Below, in pieces: positions 55,743 to 64,000 of a DNA stretch of 64,000 bases. This stretch comes from Celeribacter baekdonensis (GTDB lineage Bacteria > Pseudomonadota > Alphaproteobacteria > Rhodobacterales > Rhodobacteraceae): NCBI RefSeq assembly GCF_900102315.1, contig NZ_FNBL01000006.1, forward strand, positions 124,001-188,000. Reading direction: 5' to 3'. Position numbers and translations under genes: made by a program. Under the pieces are notes generated by a model. That model was given only the letters and a program-made list of their open reading frames with translations. It did not search any database and was not told the DNA's origin. Within the stretch, counting starts at the first letter, position 1, and each line of letters starts with the position of its first letter.

Positions 55743-56459
55743 TTACATGAAAAGTTGGACAAAAATTGGCGCAAGAAGCGCCGTGAGAATGGCGTTCAGG
55801 ACCATACCGATCCCGGCAAAAGCGCCTGCGGTGCCTTGGACCTGAAAGGCACGGGCGGTGCCGATGCCGTGGGCGGCGACACCTGTGGCAAAGCCGCGGG
55901 CGCGATAATCCCGCACGCCGATGGCATTGAGCAACGGGGTTGTCACGACCGCGCCAATCACCCCGGTGATCAACACCAAGGCGACGGTGAGAGTTGGCAA
56001 GCCACCGATGGCTTCGGCCACACCGATGGCGACCGGCGAAGTGGCGGATTTGGGCACCAGAGACAAAAGCACATCCCCACGCAGGCCAAAGGCTGCGCCT
56101 ATGGCGACCGCAGAGGCCATGGCGACAAAAGAACCGGCCAGGAGCGCGGCCAACATTGGCACGGCGGCGTCTTTGACCTTTTGCCAATTGGACCAAAGCG
56201 GAACGGCAAGCGCGACGGTCGCCGGGCCGAGCATAAAATGAACGAACTGTGCGCCCTCAAAATAGGTTGAGTAGGCGGTGTCCGTGACCTTCAGCAAGAC
56301 GGTCAAGAGGATCATCGCAATCAACACCGGGTTCACAAAGGGTTTGCGCCCGGCAAGCCGAAAACAGCCCTCACCCACCAAATAGGCCACAAGCGTCAGC
56401 GTGAGCCAAAGCAATTGCCCCTCGGCCAGATAGCTCCAAATGTCGAGAATATCGGTCAT
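55743..56459 (-). CDS. lrgB: LrgB family protein
   Basis: This 238-residue membrane protein has about seven to eight helices. Conserved parts are VTSPVAIGVAEAIGGLP (as KSATSPVAIGVAEAIG) and AAHGIGTARAF near the C-terminus, typical of LrgB/YohK. With LrgA it forms a holin/antiholin-like or small-molecule export system. Its start overlaps the lrgA stop as ATGA. cobO follows without a gap. Confidence 0.92.
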   Translation of the reverse strand: MTDILDIWSYLAEGQLLWLTLTLVAYLVGEGCFRLAGRKPFVNPVLIAMILLTVLLKVTDTAYSTYFEGAQFVHFMLGPATVALAVPLWSNWQKVKDAAVPMLAALLAGSFVAMASAVAIGAAFGLRGDVLLSLVPKSATSPVAIGVAEAIGGLPTLTVALVLITGVIGAVVTTPLLNAIGVRDYRARGFATGVAAHGIGTARAFQVQGTAGAFAGIGMVLNAILTALLAPIFVQLFM

Positions 56460-56818
56460 AGCGGCGTCTCATCGGCAACCCCCAACAGGCGGTTGACGTA
56501 TTTGAATGTCAGAGCGCCCGCAGCAATGGCCAGAACAGTCGAGCCGACAAGGGCCACGGCCAAGGGCAGGCCGATTTCAGACACTTGATCAAGATATTGC
56601 ACGATGCCGACGCCCGCAGGCACATAAAGCAAGGACAGATGCGACAGAAATCCGGTCGCGGTTTTCTCAATGGCTGTGCCGATTTTGGGGCGCGTCAAAA
56701 GCAGCACCGCCAAGAGGATCATGCCGATCACCGGGCCGGGCAAGCGCAGCGCAAAAATCCGGGCGATTGCTTCGCCCATAAGCTGAAAACCCAGAAACAG
56801 TCCGAAATGTAGGATCAC
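56456..56818 (-). CDS. lrgA: CidA/LrgA family holin-like protein
   Basis: The 120-residue product starts at GTG 56818 after AAAGGGCGCAAC. It has four membrane helices with the family segment LPGPVIGMILLAVLL and LLYVPAGVGIVQYLD. It acts with LrgB in the inner membrane; family roles include control of murein hydrolase activity, autolysis and pyruvate or glycolate transport. Coupled to lrgB. Confidence 0.9.
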   Translation of the reverse strand: MILHFGLFLGFQLMGEAIARIFALRLPGPVIGMILLAVLLLTRPKIGTAIEKTATGFLSHLSLLYVPAGVGIVQYLDQVSEIGLPLAVALVGSTVLAIAAGALTFKYVNRLLGVADETPL

Positions 56819-57177
56819 GTTGCGCCCTTTGTTTTATCTGTGCTGCAAAGGGTATCATCGCAGTGCGGGCTATGGGGTGCAAGCGGGATGACTGGACACA
56901 AGAAACCTGGACACAAGAAACTGGACACAAGAAAAGGCCGCACTCTCAGAACGTGTTTTTTCGGAGGGCGGGGAATACTGATTGCGTAGGTTTTGGTCGT
57001 GGAACGTTTCGTGCGCGGCCAAATTGGCGTAGGGTTCAAAGGAACGATTTGCAGTTGTGTCGGAGACGCCTGTTGACGCCCAAGGTCATGGGTCCGCCTG
57101 TCTTTTGAGCCAACTGCTCTTTCGTGAACGAATCACTTATGAGTGGGCCAATCTTGAACTGGCGACCTGAGGAGCCA
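56819..57177. other. Divergent intergenic region lrgA / MOSC gene
   Basis: This 359-bp gap contains the tandem repeat at 56892-56934 and otherwise unremarkable sequence, with the ribosome site GAGGAGC for the MOSC gene at its right end. No credible gene is visible; a short plus-strand frame at 56863-57108 spans the repeat and has no supporting signals. Confidence 0.55.
56892..56934. repeat. Three tandem copies of a 14-15 bp unit
   Basis: The unit CTGGACACAAGAAA occurs at 56892, 56907 and 56921; the first copy has one additional C, giving spacings of 15 and 14 bp. It lies 74 bp upstream of the lrgA start codon, in the gap between lrgA and the MOSC gene. Confidence 0.8.
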
Positions 57178-58026
57178 ATGAAACTTGCACGTATCACAAC
57201 CTACCCTGTCAAAAGCGTCAGCGGCACGGATATGGCCGCGGCTCAGGTGCATGGTTTGGGCGTCGAAGGCGACCGGCGCTGGGCTGTGGTCTATGCCAAT
57301 GGCGTGGTTGCGACCCGCCGGGAGTTGCCACGGTTGGCGCATTTGAGCGCGGTGACCACGCCGCATGGGATTTCGATCTCCTTTGAAAGTGACCGTTTTG
57401 ATATTCCGGTTCCGTCCGGCGCGCCCTGTAAGGTCAAAGTGTTTTCGACCGGGATTGATGGGGTTGAGGATGCTGGCAACTACGCTTCGCATTTCCTCTC
57501 CTCCGCGCTCGAACGCGAAGTGAGGCTGGTCTATTTTCCTGACACGGCACAGCGTGTCGTGGACCGTGCCTATGCGCCGGGTGACCATTTCACGGCACTG
57601 TCCGACGGGTTTCCCGTGCTTTTGACCACGCAAGCCTCGTTGGCGGAACTCAATGCGGAGCTTGAAACCCCCGTTGAAATGCGCCGCTTTCGCCCAAATA
57701 TTGTTATTGGCGGTGATATCGAACCTTGGTCCGAAGACACATGGAAAATGATCCGCATCGGGTCGACGATTTTCCGTGTGGTCAAGCCCTGTGAGCGCTG
57801 TGTCATGGTCACGCAGGACCCAAGCACCGGCGAGCAGACCCATCGCAACGAACCGTTGGCAACGCTGCGCCGTATTCACCGGGCAGTGACCGGAAAAATT
57901 ATCTTTGGCCAAAATCTTGTGGTCGAAGAGCCGGGCAGCATCGTGCTTGGGGATGAGGTTGAAGTGCTGGAAGCTGGCCCCTCGAACCTTTTGGACCCCA
58001 AACGGGGCGACACGCAGTCGTTTTAG
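57178..58026 (+). CDS. MOSC domain-containing protein (YcbX-like)
   Basis: The product has 282 residues from ATG 57178 (MKLARITTYPVKSVSG), behind TGAGGAGCCA. The N-terminal MOSC_N barrel starts with the YPVKS motif; the MOSC domain carries the conserved cysteine in KPCERCVMVTQDP (about 202-214). YcbX/mARC relatives bind molybdenum cofactor and reduce N-hydroxylated compounds with a ferredoxin partner; E. coli YcbX has a fused ferredoxin domain, which is absent here. Single gene. Confidence 0.88.
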   Translation: MKLARITTYPVKSVSGTDMAAAQVHGLGVEGDRRWAVVYANGVVATRRELPRLAHLSAVTTPHGISISFESDRFDIPVPSGAPCKVKVFSTGIDGVEDAGNYASHFLSSALEREVRLVYFPDTAQRVVDRAYAPGDHFTALSDGFPVLLTTQASLAELNAELETPVEMRRFRPNIVIGGDIEPWSEDTWKMIRIGSTIFRVVKPCERCVMVTQDPSTGEQTHRNEPLATLRRIHRAVTGKIIFGQNLVVEEPGSIVLGDEVEVLEAGPSNLLDPKRGDTQSF

Positions 58027-58100
58027 CTCTCTACGCTGTGTGATTGCGTTTGATAGGGACGTTTAACGCTCTGTTAACCATGTCCGGCCAATCTGGGCGG

Positions 58101-58475
58101 ATGAAACACATCCGCGCCCTTTTGCCGTTTTTGCTCCTCCCTGCCTGTGTCGCCGACAGCCCGGCCTTGGGCTATTCCCGCGCAGGGTTTTCCTCCGTCG
58201 AACTGGGCGGAAATACCTATCGCGTCTACACCGAAGAGACCCGAAATTGTGTTGAGGTGCATCGGGTGAACATGGTATTCCCGCTGCCCTCACGCCTGCA
58301 AATCCTGTTGGAAATGGAAGAAGCTGCGGTTCAGGTGACGGGCTGTGCCCTCAAAAAGGGGACGTTCGTGGGGGATCAGGCCATGTCCAAGGGGCAGTTG
58401 GAGTGTAGCAAAGGGACTGCGGCCAAAGAGTGGGTCGCGGGGACCTGTAACATCAAACCTTGGCGGTGGCGCTGA
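58101..58475 (+). CDS. Hypothetical lipoprotein (124 aa)
   Basis: The 124-residue product starts at ATG 58101 with GGGCGG upstream. The signal ends in the lipobox LPAC at about residues 13-16. The mature part contains several cysteines (NCVEVH, TGCALKK, LECSKG, GTCNIK) that may form disulphides. No family is recognised. Its 3' end overlaps the convergent GNAT gene by 23 bp. Confidence 0.7.
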   Translation: MKHIRALLPFLLLPACVADSPALGYSRAGFSSVELGGNTYRVYTEETRNCVEVHRVNMVFPLPSRLQILLEMEEAAVQVTGCALKKGTFVGDQAMSKGQLECSKGTAAKEWVAGTCNIKPWRWR

Positions 58476-58932
58476 GGCGTTTTTGGAACGTGATCGAGGT
58501 GGGTCGATCATATCCGGCATGTGCCGTACGCTCACGCTCCTCAAAGCCCAAGGCGCGGAAGGTGGCATGGTTTTCGACCAATTCCACCCGCGTCTGAAGC
58601 TCCAAAACCGCAAGCCCCAAGTCCAAAGCCCGCACTTCGGCATGATGCATGAGGTGACGGGCAAGTCCCGTCCCGCGCAGAGGTTTTGCCACCGCAAGCT
58701 TGCCGATATACAGCCGCCCGGGCTTTGGCGTCAGGATCACACAGGCACCGGGCGGCGTACCCATGGCCCAGATTTCATCCGTCTCTGCCTCCGTCGCAAG
58801 AGAGTCCAAAGTGAGGCGATGCATCGAGGAGGGTGGATCAATCCGCCCATCCATATCGGCAAATTCCGTTTGGATCAGCCGCAAAACCTGAGGCAGTCGT
58901 GGATCATGTGCTAAAATCCGTTCCGGGATCAT
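58453..58932 (-). CDS. GNAT family N-acetyltransferase
   Basis: The 159-residue product starts at ATG 58932, overlapping the cobN stop as ATGA. The acetyl-CoA segment is LYIGKLAVAKPLRGTGLARHL (read as IGKLAVAKPLRGTGLARHL), followed by LGLAVLELQTRVELVENHATFRALGF, standard for GNAT. Substrate is unknown. Being coupled to cobN it is produced with the cobaltochelatase, but no role in B12 synthesis is known. Confidence 0.85.
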   Translation of the reverse strand: MIPERILAHDPRLPQVLRLIQTEFADMDGRIDPPSSMHRLTLDSLATEAETDEIWAMGTPPGACVILTPKPGRLYIGKLAVAKPLRGTGLARHLMHHAEVRALDLGLAVLELQTRVELVENHATFRALGFEERERTAHAGYDRPTSITFQKRLSATAKV

Positions 58933-61900
58933 GTGAGCCCCTCCAATCTCGCGCGCGCCGAATTGGATCGAGGCCGCCACAGCCCACGCTCTATCGCTTC
59001 CATCAGTCGCTCTGCGATCTCTTTGAGCGCAGGCGCGTTGTGATCGGCAATAAACATACGGGTCTCGTCATCCTCAATGAAGGCGCCATACACCAAATCG
59101 AAATGGTGGTCCTTGACCGCATGGGTGGTGGCCGAAAAGGCAAAGAGGTAATCGACCGTTGCGGCGATTTCAAAGGCGCCTTTGTAGCCATGGCGTTTGA
59201 CCCCGTCGATCCATTTCGGATTGACCACACGCGATCGGATCACCCGGCCGATTTCTTCGTCCAATGTGCGGATCACCGGGCGTTCCGGGCGGGAATGGTC
59301 GTTGTGATAGATCGGTCGATCTTGCCCCTGCAATGTCGCGACCGCCGCCGCTGCGCCACCCTCAAATTGGTAGTAATCGTCACTGTCCAACAGGTCGTGT
59401 TCGCGGTTGTCTTGGTTTTGTACGATGGCTTCGACTTCGGACAGGCGTGCGGCAAATCCGGCGCGGTCTTTGACGCCCTCTTGCCCCGCGCCATAGGCAT
59501 AACCGCCCCATTCCAAATAGGCATCGGCCAGATCGGATCGGTTGTCCCAAATCCGCTCATCAATCATCGCCTGAAGCCCCGCGCCGTAAGCGCCGGGTTT
59601 CGACCCAAACACCCGTGCCGTGCTTTCGCCCCTGCGCGCCCGCGCCGCGGCGGGGTTGTCCGCATCAGATTCGTCCAAGGCCTGAACCGCGCGCGCAGCA
59701 CTATCGACCAGCGCGATCAGTTGCGGAAAGGCATCGCGGAAAAAGCCAGAGACCCTGAGCGTCACATCCACGCGGGGACGGCCCAAAACGGAAGCCGGCA
59801 GGATTTCAAACCCGGTGACGCGGCGCGACATCGCATCCCATGTCGGTTTGACCCCCATTAGCGCCAAAGCCTGTGCAATGTCATCGCCGCCCGTGCGCAT
59901 ATTGGCCGTGCCCCATGCGGTTACCAACATCGCACGTGGCCAGTCACCTTGGTCCTGTAGATGTCGTTCAATCAAAAGATTGGCCGATTTCCATCCCAGT
60001 TGCCATGCGGTTTGTGTTGGCACGGCGCGGGCATCGACAGAGAAAAAGTTGCGCCCGGTGGGCAGAACATCCAACCGTCCGCGTGTGGGCGCACCTGAAG
60101 GGCCGGGGGGAACAAAACGCCCATCGAGGCCGGTCAAAAGCGCGGACATCTCGGCCGGACCACAGGCAGTCACCATTGGCAAAACGGTATCGCGCAGATG
60201 CGTCAACACCACAGCCGAGGCGGGACCGGGAGCCTCGGTGCCCGCATCCAAAAGGGTTGCACAAAACAGCTCCAGCCGCTCAACCGTGTCGCCATGACTG
60301 CGCCAATTTGAATTGCTGACTTTGGTCAGACAGTCCGGTGTCGGTCCCTCCCAAGGCGCGGCCATGTCACAGTCGAGCGGATCGAATTTGAGAGCCAAAT
60401 CCAACGCTAAAGCCCGCATAAAGGAGGCATCAGCCCCCGTGCCGTTGCCCCGTGGAACACGCACCAAAGCCAGACCCAAATCTCGTGCCAAACGGCCTTC
60501 GGGGGCGGTGCCAAAGATGTGTAAGCCATCGCGAATCTGCGCTTCTTTCAGTTCGCACAAATAGGCATCCAACTTGGCCAGATCGCCATCTTCATCGCGT
60601 CCGGTCATGCCGACGTCGTGGTCCAGACCGGTCACGGAGGAGAGGCTCAAAATCTCTTTGCGCAGGCTGGCGATGCGGCGCGGGTCGACGCCCGCGGCTT
60701 CGAAATACTCGTCCACCAAGGCCTCAAGATCGCGCAGTGGGCCGTAGGTTTCGGCGCGCGTCAAAGGCGGGGTGAGGTGATCCAAAATCACCGCTTGCGC
60801 GCGGCGTTTGGCCTGTGTGCCCTCACCCGGATCGTTGACGATAAACGGATAAAGATGCGGCATCGGCCCCATGATCACTTCAGGGTAACAGGTCTCCGAG
60901 AGAGCAAGCGCCTTGCCGGGCAGCCATTCAAGGTTGCCATGTTTGCCCATATGGACCAGCGCATCGGCGCCAAATTCAAACCGCAGCCAAAAGTAAAAGG
61001 CCAAATAGTTGTGCGGCGGAACAAGGTCCGGGGCATGATAGGTCTCGGTCGGATCAATGTTATACCCGCGCGCGGGTTGGATGCCGACGACTGCGTTGCC
61101 ATAGCGTAGCACAGAAAGCGCAAAGCCATCTTGGCCCACAAATGGGTCGTCTTCGGGGGGACCCCAACGCGCCTCAATCTCTTGGCGGACTTCGTAAGGC
61201 ATAGAATTATATGCACTTTTATACGCGTCGAGCGACAAGCGCACGCCGCCATCGCGTTTGGCGCGATCTGTCAGCCAATTGGTTGGCCCGGCCAGAATCG
61301 CCTGCATCAAGGCATCGCTGTCATTAGGTGCGCCCTCGACTGAGTAGCCCTCACAGGAGAGCGCTTTGAGGGTGTTCACCGTGGCGGCGGGAGTGTCCAG
61401 GCCGACGCCATTGGCCAGTCGTCCGTCTTTGTTTGGATAGTTGGCGAGGATCAGTGCGAGTTTGCGATCCGCCTTGGCGGTGCGGCGCAGATGGGCCCAG
61501 CGAGCGGCCAGTTCAGCGACAAAAGCGATGCGCGATCCGTCCGCATGATAGGTGGCGATGGTACATTCTGTGGCGGCGTCAAAATAGGCCTCCCCTTTGA
61601 ACGACACCGCGCGCGACAAGATGCGCCCGTCGATTTCGGGCAGGGCCACGTTCATCGCAATGTCGCGGGCCGACAAGCCGGTTGTGCCCTCCTCCCATGT
61701 GTCATGCGACGAGCCTGCAAGCACGACTTGGAACACCGGGGCCTGATTGGCCGAAGGGGCGGCGAGGGGATTGTCCGGGCCGCCGCCCTCGGGTGTGCCG
61801 ACCGCAAAGGCAGTGCAATTGAGAATGACATCCGGCGGCGCGTCTAAAAACAGCGCTTCTAATGTGGCGGCAGAAATCGGGTCTTTCAGTGAGGCGACAA

Positions 61901-62606
61901 AAATCGGCATCGGGTTGAGACCCTGACGCAACAGCGATTTCACCAAACGGTTGATCGGCGCAAGCCCCGCGCCCTGTACCAGCGCGCGATAAAAGATCAG
62001 CGGCACAACGGGGGCATCCTCTTGCCACTGTGATTTTAACTGATCTAGGTCAGCTATCCCGTCGCCGGGCCAATAGAACCCCGCGCGCAAGAGCGGTTTG
62101 GCGGGGCCGGGTTTGTCACTGCCGTCAATCAAGGCACGCGCATAGGACAAAAACGCCACCGCATTTTCCGCGCCACCTTCGGTCAGATAGGCCCAGAGTT
62201 GGTGATAGTCTTCTGTTGGGATTGTCGACAAAGCCGCCAGTTCCGCATCGGGTTTGTCATCACCGGGCAGGGCCACAAAAGGCACGCCCGCCTCATGGAG
62301 CCGCGCGGCATATTGCTCCAAGCCGTATTTCCAATAGCCCGAGCCACCCAAAACCCGTGCAATCACCAGTTTGGATTTGGTGGCGCAGTCATCCAGATGC
62401 ATGTCGACCGACATCGGGTGACGCAGATGCAACATTGAGGCCAGGCGCATCGTTGGAGGCGCAGCCATCATGGCGCGCGCCTCAGAGAGCAGGGCAAGTT
62501 CCGTATCGGCGGCGGAAATCACCACCAGATCGGCGGGGGTTTGACCCAGATCGACCGCGTCTTTGCCGTCATCAATGGAGCCGGGGGTGGCCGCGAGCAG
62601 GTGCAT
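58929..62606 (-). CDS. cobN: Cobaltochelatase large subunit CobN
   Basis: This 1225-residue protein is the large subunit of the ATP-dependent aerobic cobaltochelatase that inserts Co2+ into hydrogenobyrinic acid a,c-diamide together with CobS and CobT. The length and the segments HMGKHGNLEWLPGKALALS, DLVPPHNYLAFYFWL, RIASLRKEIL and, near the end, HGYKGAFEIAATVDYLF are typical of CobN/ChlH proteins. The start ATG at 62606 follows AAGGAAAGAGAAAG. cobW, usually next to cobN, follows upstream with one small divergent gene between. Confidence 0.96.
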   Translation of the reverse strand: MHLLAATPGSIDDGKDAVDLGQTPADLVVISAADTELALLSEARAMMAAPPTMRLASMLHLRHPMSVDMHLDDCATKSKLVIARVLGGSGYWKYGLEQYAARLHEAGVPFVALPGDDKPDAELAALSTIPTEDYHQLWAYLTEGGAENAVAFLSYARALIDGSDKPGPAKPLLRAGFYWPGDGIADLDQLKSQWQEDAPVVPLIFYRALVQGAGLAPINRLVKSLLRQGLNPMPIFVASLKDPISAATLEALFLDAPPDVILNCTAFAVGTPEGGGPDNPLAAPSANQAPVFQVVLAGSSHDTWEEGTTGLSARDIAMNVALPEIDGRILSRAVSFKGEAYFDAATECTIATYHADGSRIAFVAELAARWAHLRRTAKADRKLALILANYPNKDGRLANGVGLDTPAATVNTLKALSCEGYSVEGAPNDSDALMQAILAGPTNWLTDRAKRDGGVRLSLDAYKSAYNSMPYEVRQEIEARWGPPEDDPFVGQDGFALSVLRYGNAVVGIQPARGYNIDPTETYHAPDLVPPHNYLAFYFWLRFEFGADALVHMGKHGNLEWLPGKALALSETCYPEVIMGPMPHLYPFIVNDPGEGTQAKRRAQAVILDHLTPPLTRAETYGPLRDLEALVDEYFEAAGVDPRRIASLRKEILSLSSVTGLDHDVGMTGRDEDGDLAKLDAYLCELKEAQIRDGLHIFGTAPEGRLARDLGLALVRVPRGNGTGADASFMRALALDLALKFDPLDCDMAAPWEGPTPDCLTKVSNSNWRSHGDTVERLELFCATLLDAGTEAPGPASAVVLTHLRDTVLPMVTACGPAEMSALLTGLDGRFVPPGPSGAPTRGRLDVLPTGRNFFSVDARAVPTQTAWQLGWKSANLLIERHLQDQGDWPRAMLVTAWGTANMRTGGDDIAQALALMGVKPTWDAMSRRVTGFEILPASVLGRPRVDVTLRVSGFFRDAFPQLIALVDSAARAVQALDESDADNPAAARARRGESTARVFGSKPGAYGAGLQAMIDERIWDNRSDLADAYLEWGGYAYGAGQEGVKDRAGFAARLSEVEAIVQNQDNREHDLLDSDDYYQFEGGAAAAVATLQGQDRPIYHNDHSRPERPVIRTLDEEIGRVIRSRVVNPKWIDGVKRHGYKGAFEIAATVDYLFAFSATTHAVKDHHFDLVYGAFIEDDETRMFIADHNAPALKEIAERLMEAIERGLWRPRSNSARARLEGLT

Positions 62607-62675
62607 CGCTTTCTCTTTCCTTGTCTTACCGCGCGTCTTGCGTCATGAGCGGGGAAACTCGCAGGAGACCCCTCA

Positions 62676-62843
62676 ATGGATTATGGTAAAATGGGCGCCC
62701 CAAAACGTGGCAAGAACGCACCGAAGCATGATGAACACAATGCCAAGGGGACATCGAAAAACCCCTATGGGACTAAGACGCCCAAGGCGGAGCTTTTGGC
62801 CCGGATGAAAGCGGCGGCTGAGGCGAAGAAGAAAGCCGATTGA
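62676..62843 (+). CDS. Small basic protein (55 aa) between cobN and cobW
   Basis: ATG 62676 to TGA 62843 encodes 55 residues behind a good ribosome site (GCAGGAG, 7 bases upstream). The product is Lys/Ala-rich, with GAPKRGKNAPKHDEHNAKG in the first half and a predicted helix (KAELLARMKAAAEAKKK) at the end; there are no cysteines. It lies on the strand opposite to both cobN and cobW, in a gap of 265 bp that it largely fills. No family is recognised. Function is unknown; nucleic acid or metal binding would be speculation. Confidence 0.6.
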   Translation: MDYGKMGAPKRGKNAPKHDEHNAKGTSKNPYGTKTPKAELLARMKAAAEAKKKAD

Positions 62844-62871
62844 GCCGCCGCACATGGGTTAGGCACTGAGG

Positions 62872-63936
62872 TTAGGCACTGAGCGCGGCTTCGATTGCCA
62901 ACTGATCCAGACCCGCTTCGCCAATCACAACCAGCCGCGTGTCGCGGGGGGCCGCGCCGAAAGGCTGGTCGAAATAGTGATCGACGCGGGGGCCAACGGC
63001 CTGAACGGTGAGGCGCATTGGTTTGCCCTCGACCGCCACAAAGCCTTTGAGGCGCAGGATGTCATGGGCGCGGATCACCTCGGCGATTTGGCTGGCAAAG
63101 GCCTTGGGGTCTTTGATCTCGCCGCGTGTCACCACAAAGCTTTCAAATTCGTCGTGGCCGTGCTCGTGGTGATGGTGATCGTCGTGGTCATCATCGTCAT
63201 CGTCATGATGATGGTGATGCACTTCGCCACGCGCGTCCATGTCGCCCTCTGATCCGATCCCCTGACCCAAGAGCACATCAATCGGCAACACGCCCATGCT
63301 TGCACGGACAACCTGAACGCCGCCGCGTGCCTCACCTTTGAGTTTGGCAACCAAAGCGTCGGCGTGGTCTTCGCCCAAAAGATCGGCTTTGTTCACCACG
63401 ATCATATCGGCACAGGCGATTTGATCCTCGAACAGCTCGGACAGCGGGGTCTCGTGGTCGAGGTTTTCGTCCAGTTTGCGTTGGGCGTCGACGGCGGCGA
63501 CATTATGGGCAAAGCGCCCCTCATCAACCGCCTTGCCATCGACGACGGTGATTACACCATCGACCGTGACTTTGGTCGAAATCTCCGGCCAATTGAACGC
63601 GCGCACCAAAGGTTGCGGCAGGGCAAGCCCGGAGGTTTCAATCACGATGTGATCGGGTTTATTGTCCCGCTCCAACAGTTTTTGCATGGTCGGAATAAAA
63701 TCCTCCGCGACCGTGCAGCAGATGCAGCCATTCGAGAGCTCCATGATGTCGTCTTCGGTGCAGGTCTCGTCGCCGCAGCCTTTGAGGATGTCGCCATCGA
63801 CGCCCAGATCGCCAAATTCATTGATAATCAAAGCGATGCGTTTGCCGCCCGCGTTGGCCAACATGTGGCGGATGAGGGTGGTTTTGCCCGCGCCAAGAAA
63901 GCCGGTCACAACCGTTGCTGGAATTTTCGCAGCCAT
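62872..63936 (-). CDS. cobW: Cobalamin biosynthesis GTPase CobW
   Basis: This 354-residue G3E-family GTPase has the P-loop VTGFLGAGKTTL (about 8-19), the metal motif GCICC (about 72-76), DMIVVNKADLL as the guanine-specificity region, and a His/Asp-rich stretch at about residues 235-262 likely to bind metal. The C-terminal CobW_C domain follows. It is thought to deliver cobalt to the cobaltochelatase. Single here, transcribed toward cobN with the 55-codon gene opposite in between. Confidence 0.95.
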   Translation of the reverse strand: MAAKIPATVVTGFLGAGKTTLIRHMLANAGGKRIALIINEFGDLGVDGDILKGCGDETCTEDDIMELSNGCICCTVAEDFIPTMQKLLERDNKPDHIVIETSGLALPQPLVRAFNWPEISTKVTVDGVITVVDGKAVDEGRFAHNVAAVDAQRKLDENLDHETPLSELFEDQIACADMIVVNKADLLGEDHADALVAKLKGEARGGVQVVRASMGVLPIDVLLGQGIGSEGDMDARGEVHHHHHDDDDDDHDDHHHHEHGHDEFESFVVTRGEIKDPKAFASQIAEVIRAHDILRLKGFVAVEGKPMRLTVQAVGPRVDHYFDQPFGAAPRDTRLVVIGEAGLDQLAIEAALSA

Positions 63937-63957
63937 TTTAGATGTCCTTTATGAAAA

Positions 63958-63990
63958 CGCCGGGGCCACAGGATGTCCCGAGCCCCGGCG
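63958..63990 (-). terminator. Minus-strand hairpin, probable terminator of a gene beyond the window
   Basis: A 9-bp stem CGCCGGGGC (63958-63966) pairs with GCCCCGGCG (63982-63990) around a 15-nt loop and is followed on the minus strand by TTTT. It lies just upstream of cobW and would end a leftward gene located to the right of the window. Confidence 0.6.
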
Positions 63991-64000
63991 CGAAATCATT

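Noticed and set aside
56863-57108. 81-codon plus-strand frame across the tandem repeat before the MOSC gene
   Set aside because: Its coding content depends on the repeat (TQETWTQETGHKK), no ribosome site is present and no family is visible.

Overview
The window is a compact stretch of chromosome from an alphaproteobacterium, most likely a member of the Rhodobacteraceae (order Rhodobacterales). Supporting signs are a DUF2794 gene, a ferritin-VIT1 fusion (mbfA) with an Irr-type box, an accD-folC pair, aerobic cobalamin genes (cobO, cobN, cobW), TTAA-N7-TTAG boxes of the CtrA type, and moderately high GC with many NTG starts and 1-8 bp start/stop overlaps. Genus is not assigned. I see no rRNA, tRNA, CRISPR array, insertion sequence, integrase or prophage. 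Most of the window is core chromosome rather than an island.

Layout. 0-7.7 kb: 3' end of asd, a secreted DUF4139 protein, two unknown small genes behind CtrA-like boxes, carbonic anhydrase, an HPt-like protein, a leucyl aminopeptidase/NlpC-P60 pair and DUF2794. 7.7-13.9 kb: a possibly frameshifted small exported peptide with a strong terminator, a TetR/I78-inhibitor pair, mbfA, a YaiI/HAD pair, an MFS transporter and zapE. 13.9-20.4 kb: LLM oxidoreductase, folC-accD, a CPBP protease, a lipoprotein and two unknown proteins. 20.5-29.0 kb: a FadH-like reductase, LysR, a cinA-like/GNAT/OmpA chain, sfsA, map and an orphan TRAP binding protein. 29.1-38.8 kb: two minus-strand chains (ferredoxin reductase-rsmD-HAD; RidA-GDPD, DUF482 acyltransferase-pterin dehydratase-MscS) and a type I secretion ABC/HlyD pair. 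39-45.5 kb: mlaA-mlaC, PBP1A, glnK-amtB and a secreted lambda-R-like muramidase. 45.5-52.4 kb: rhodanese, sseA-aromatic aminotransferase, smpB, a mini K+ channel, dapA and a soluble lytic transglycosylase. 52.4-64 kb: a DMT permease-mnmD pair opposite an MnmC2-like oxidase, lrgAB-cobO, a MOSC protein, a lipoprotein, GNAT-cobN, a 55-codon gene and cobW.

How the genes work together. Several groups concern the cell envelope and murein: PBP1A, the Slt-type transglycosylase, the lambda-R-like enzyme, the NlpC/P60-aminopeptidase pair, LrgAB, MlaA/MlaC and an OmpA protein. asd and dapA belong to lysine/diaminopimelate synthesis. glnK-amtB takes up and senses ammonium. cobO, cobN and cobW serve the aerobic B12 route. 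MbfA is an iron exporter whose promoter carries a perfect iron-control palindrome.

No clearly new multi-gene system was found. The items most worth following are the CtrA-box small gene pair, the small peptide with an apparent one-base frameshift just before a terminator, the orphan minus-strand terminator between tetR and mbfA, the palindrome around the glnK -10 box, the split and divergent MnmC functions, and the short gene between cobN and cobW.
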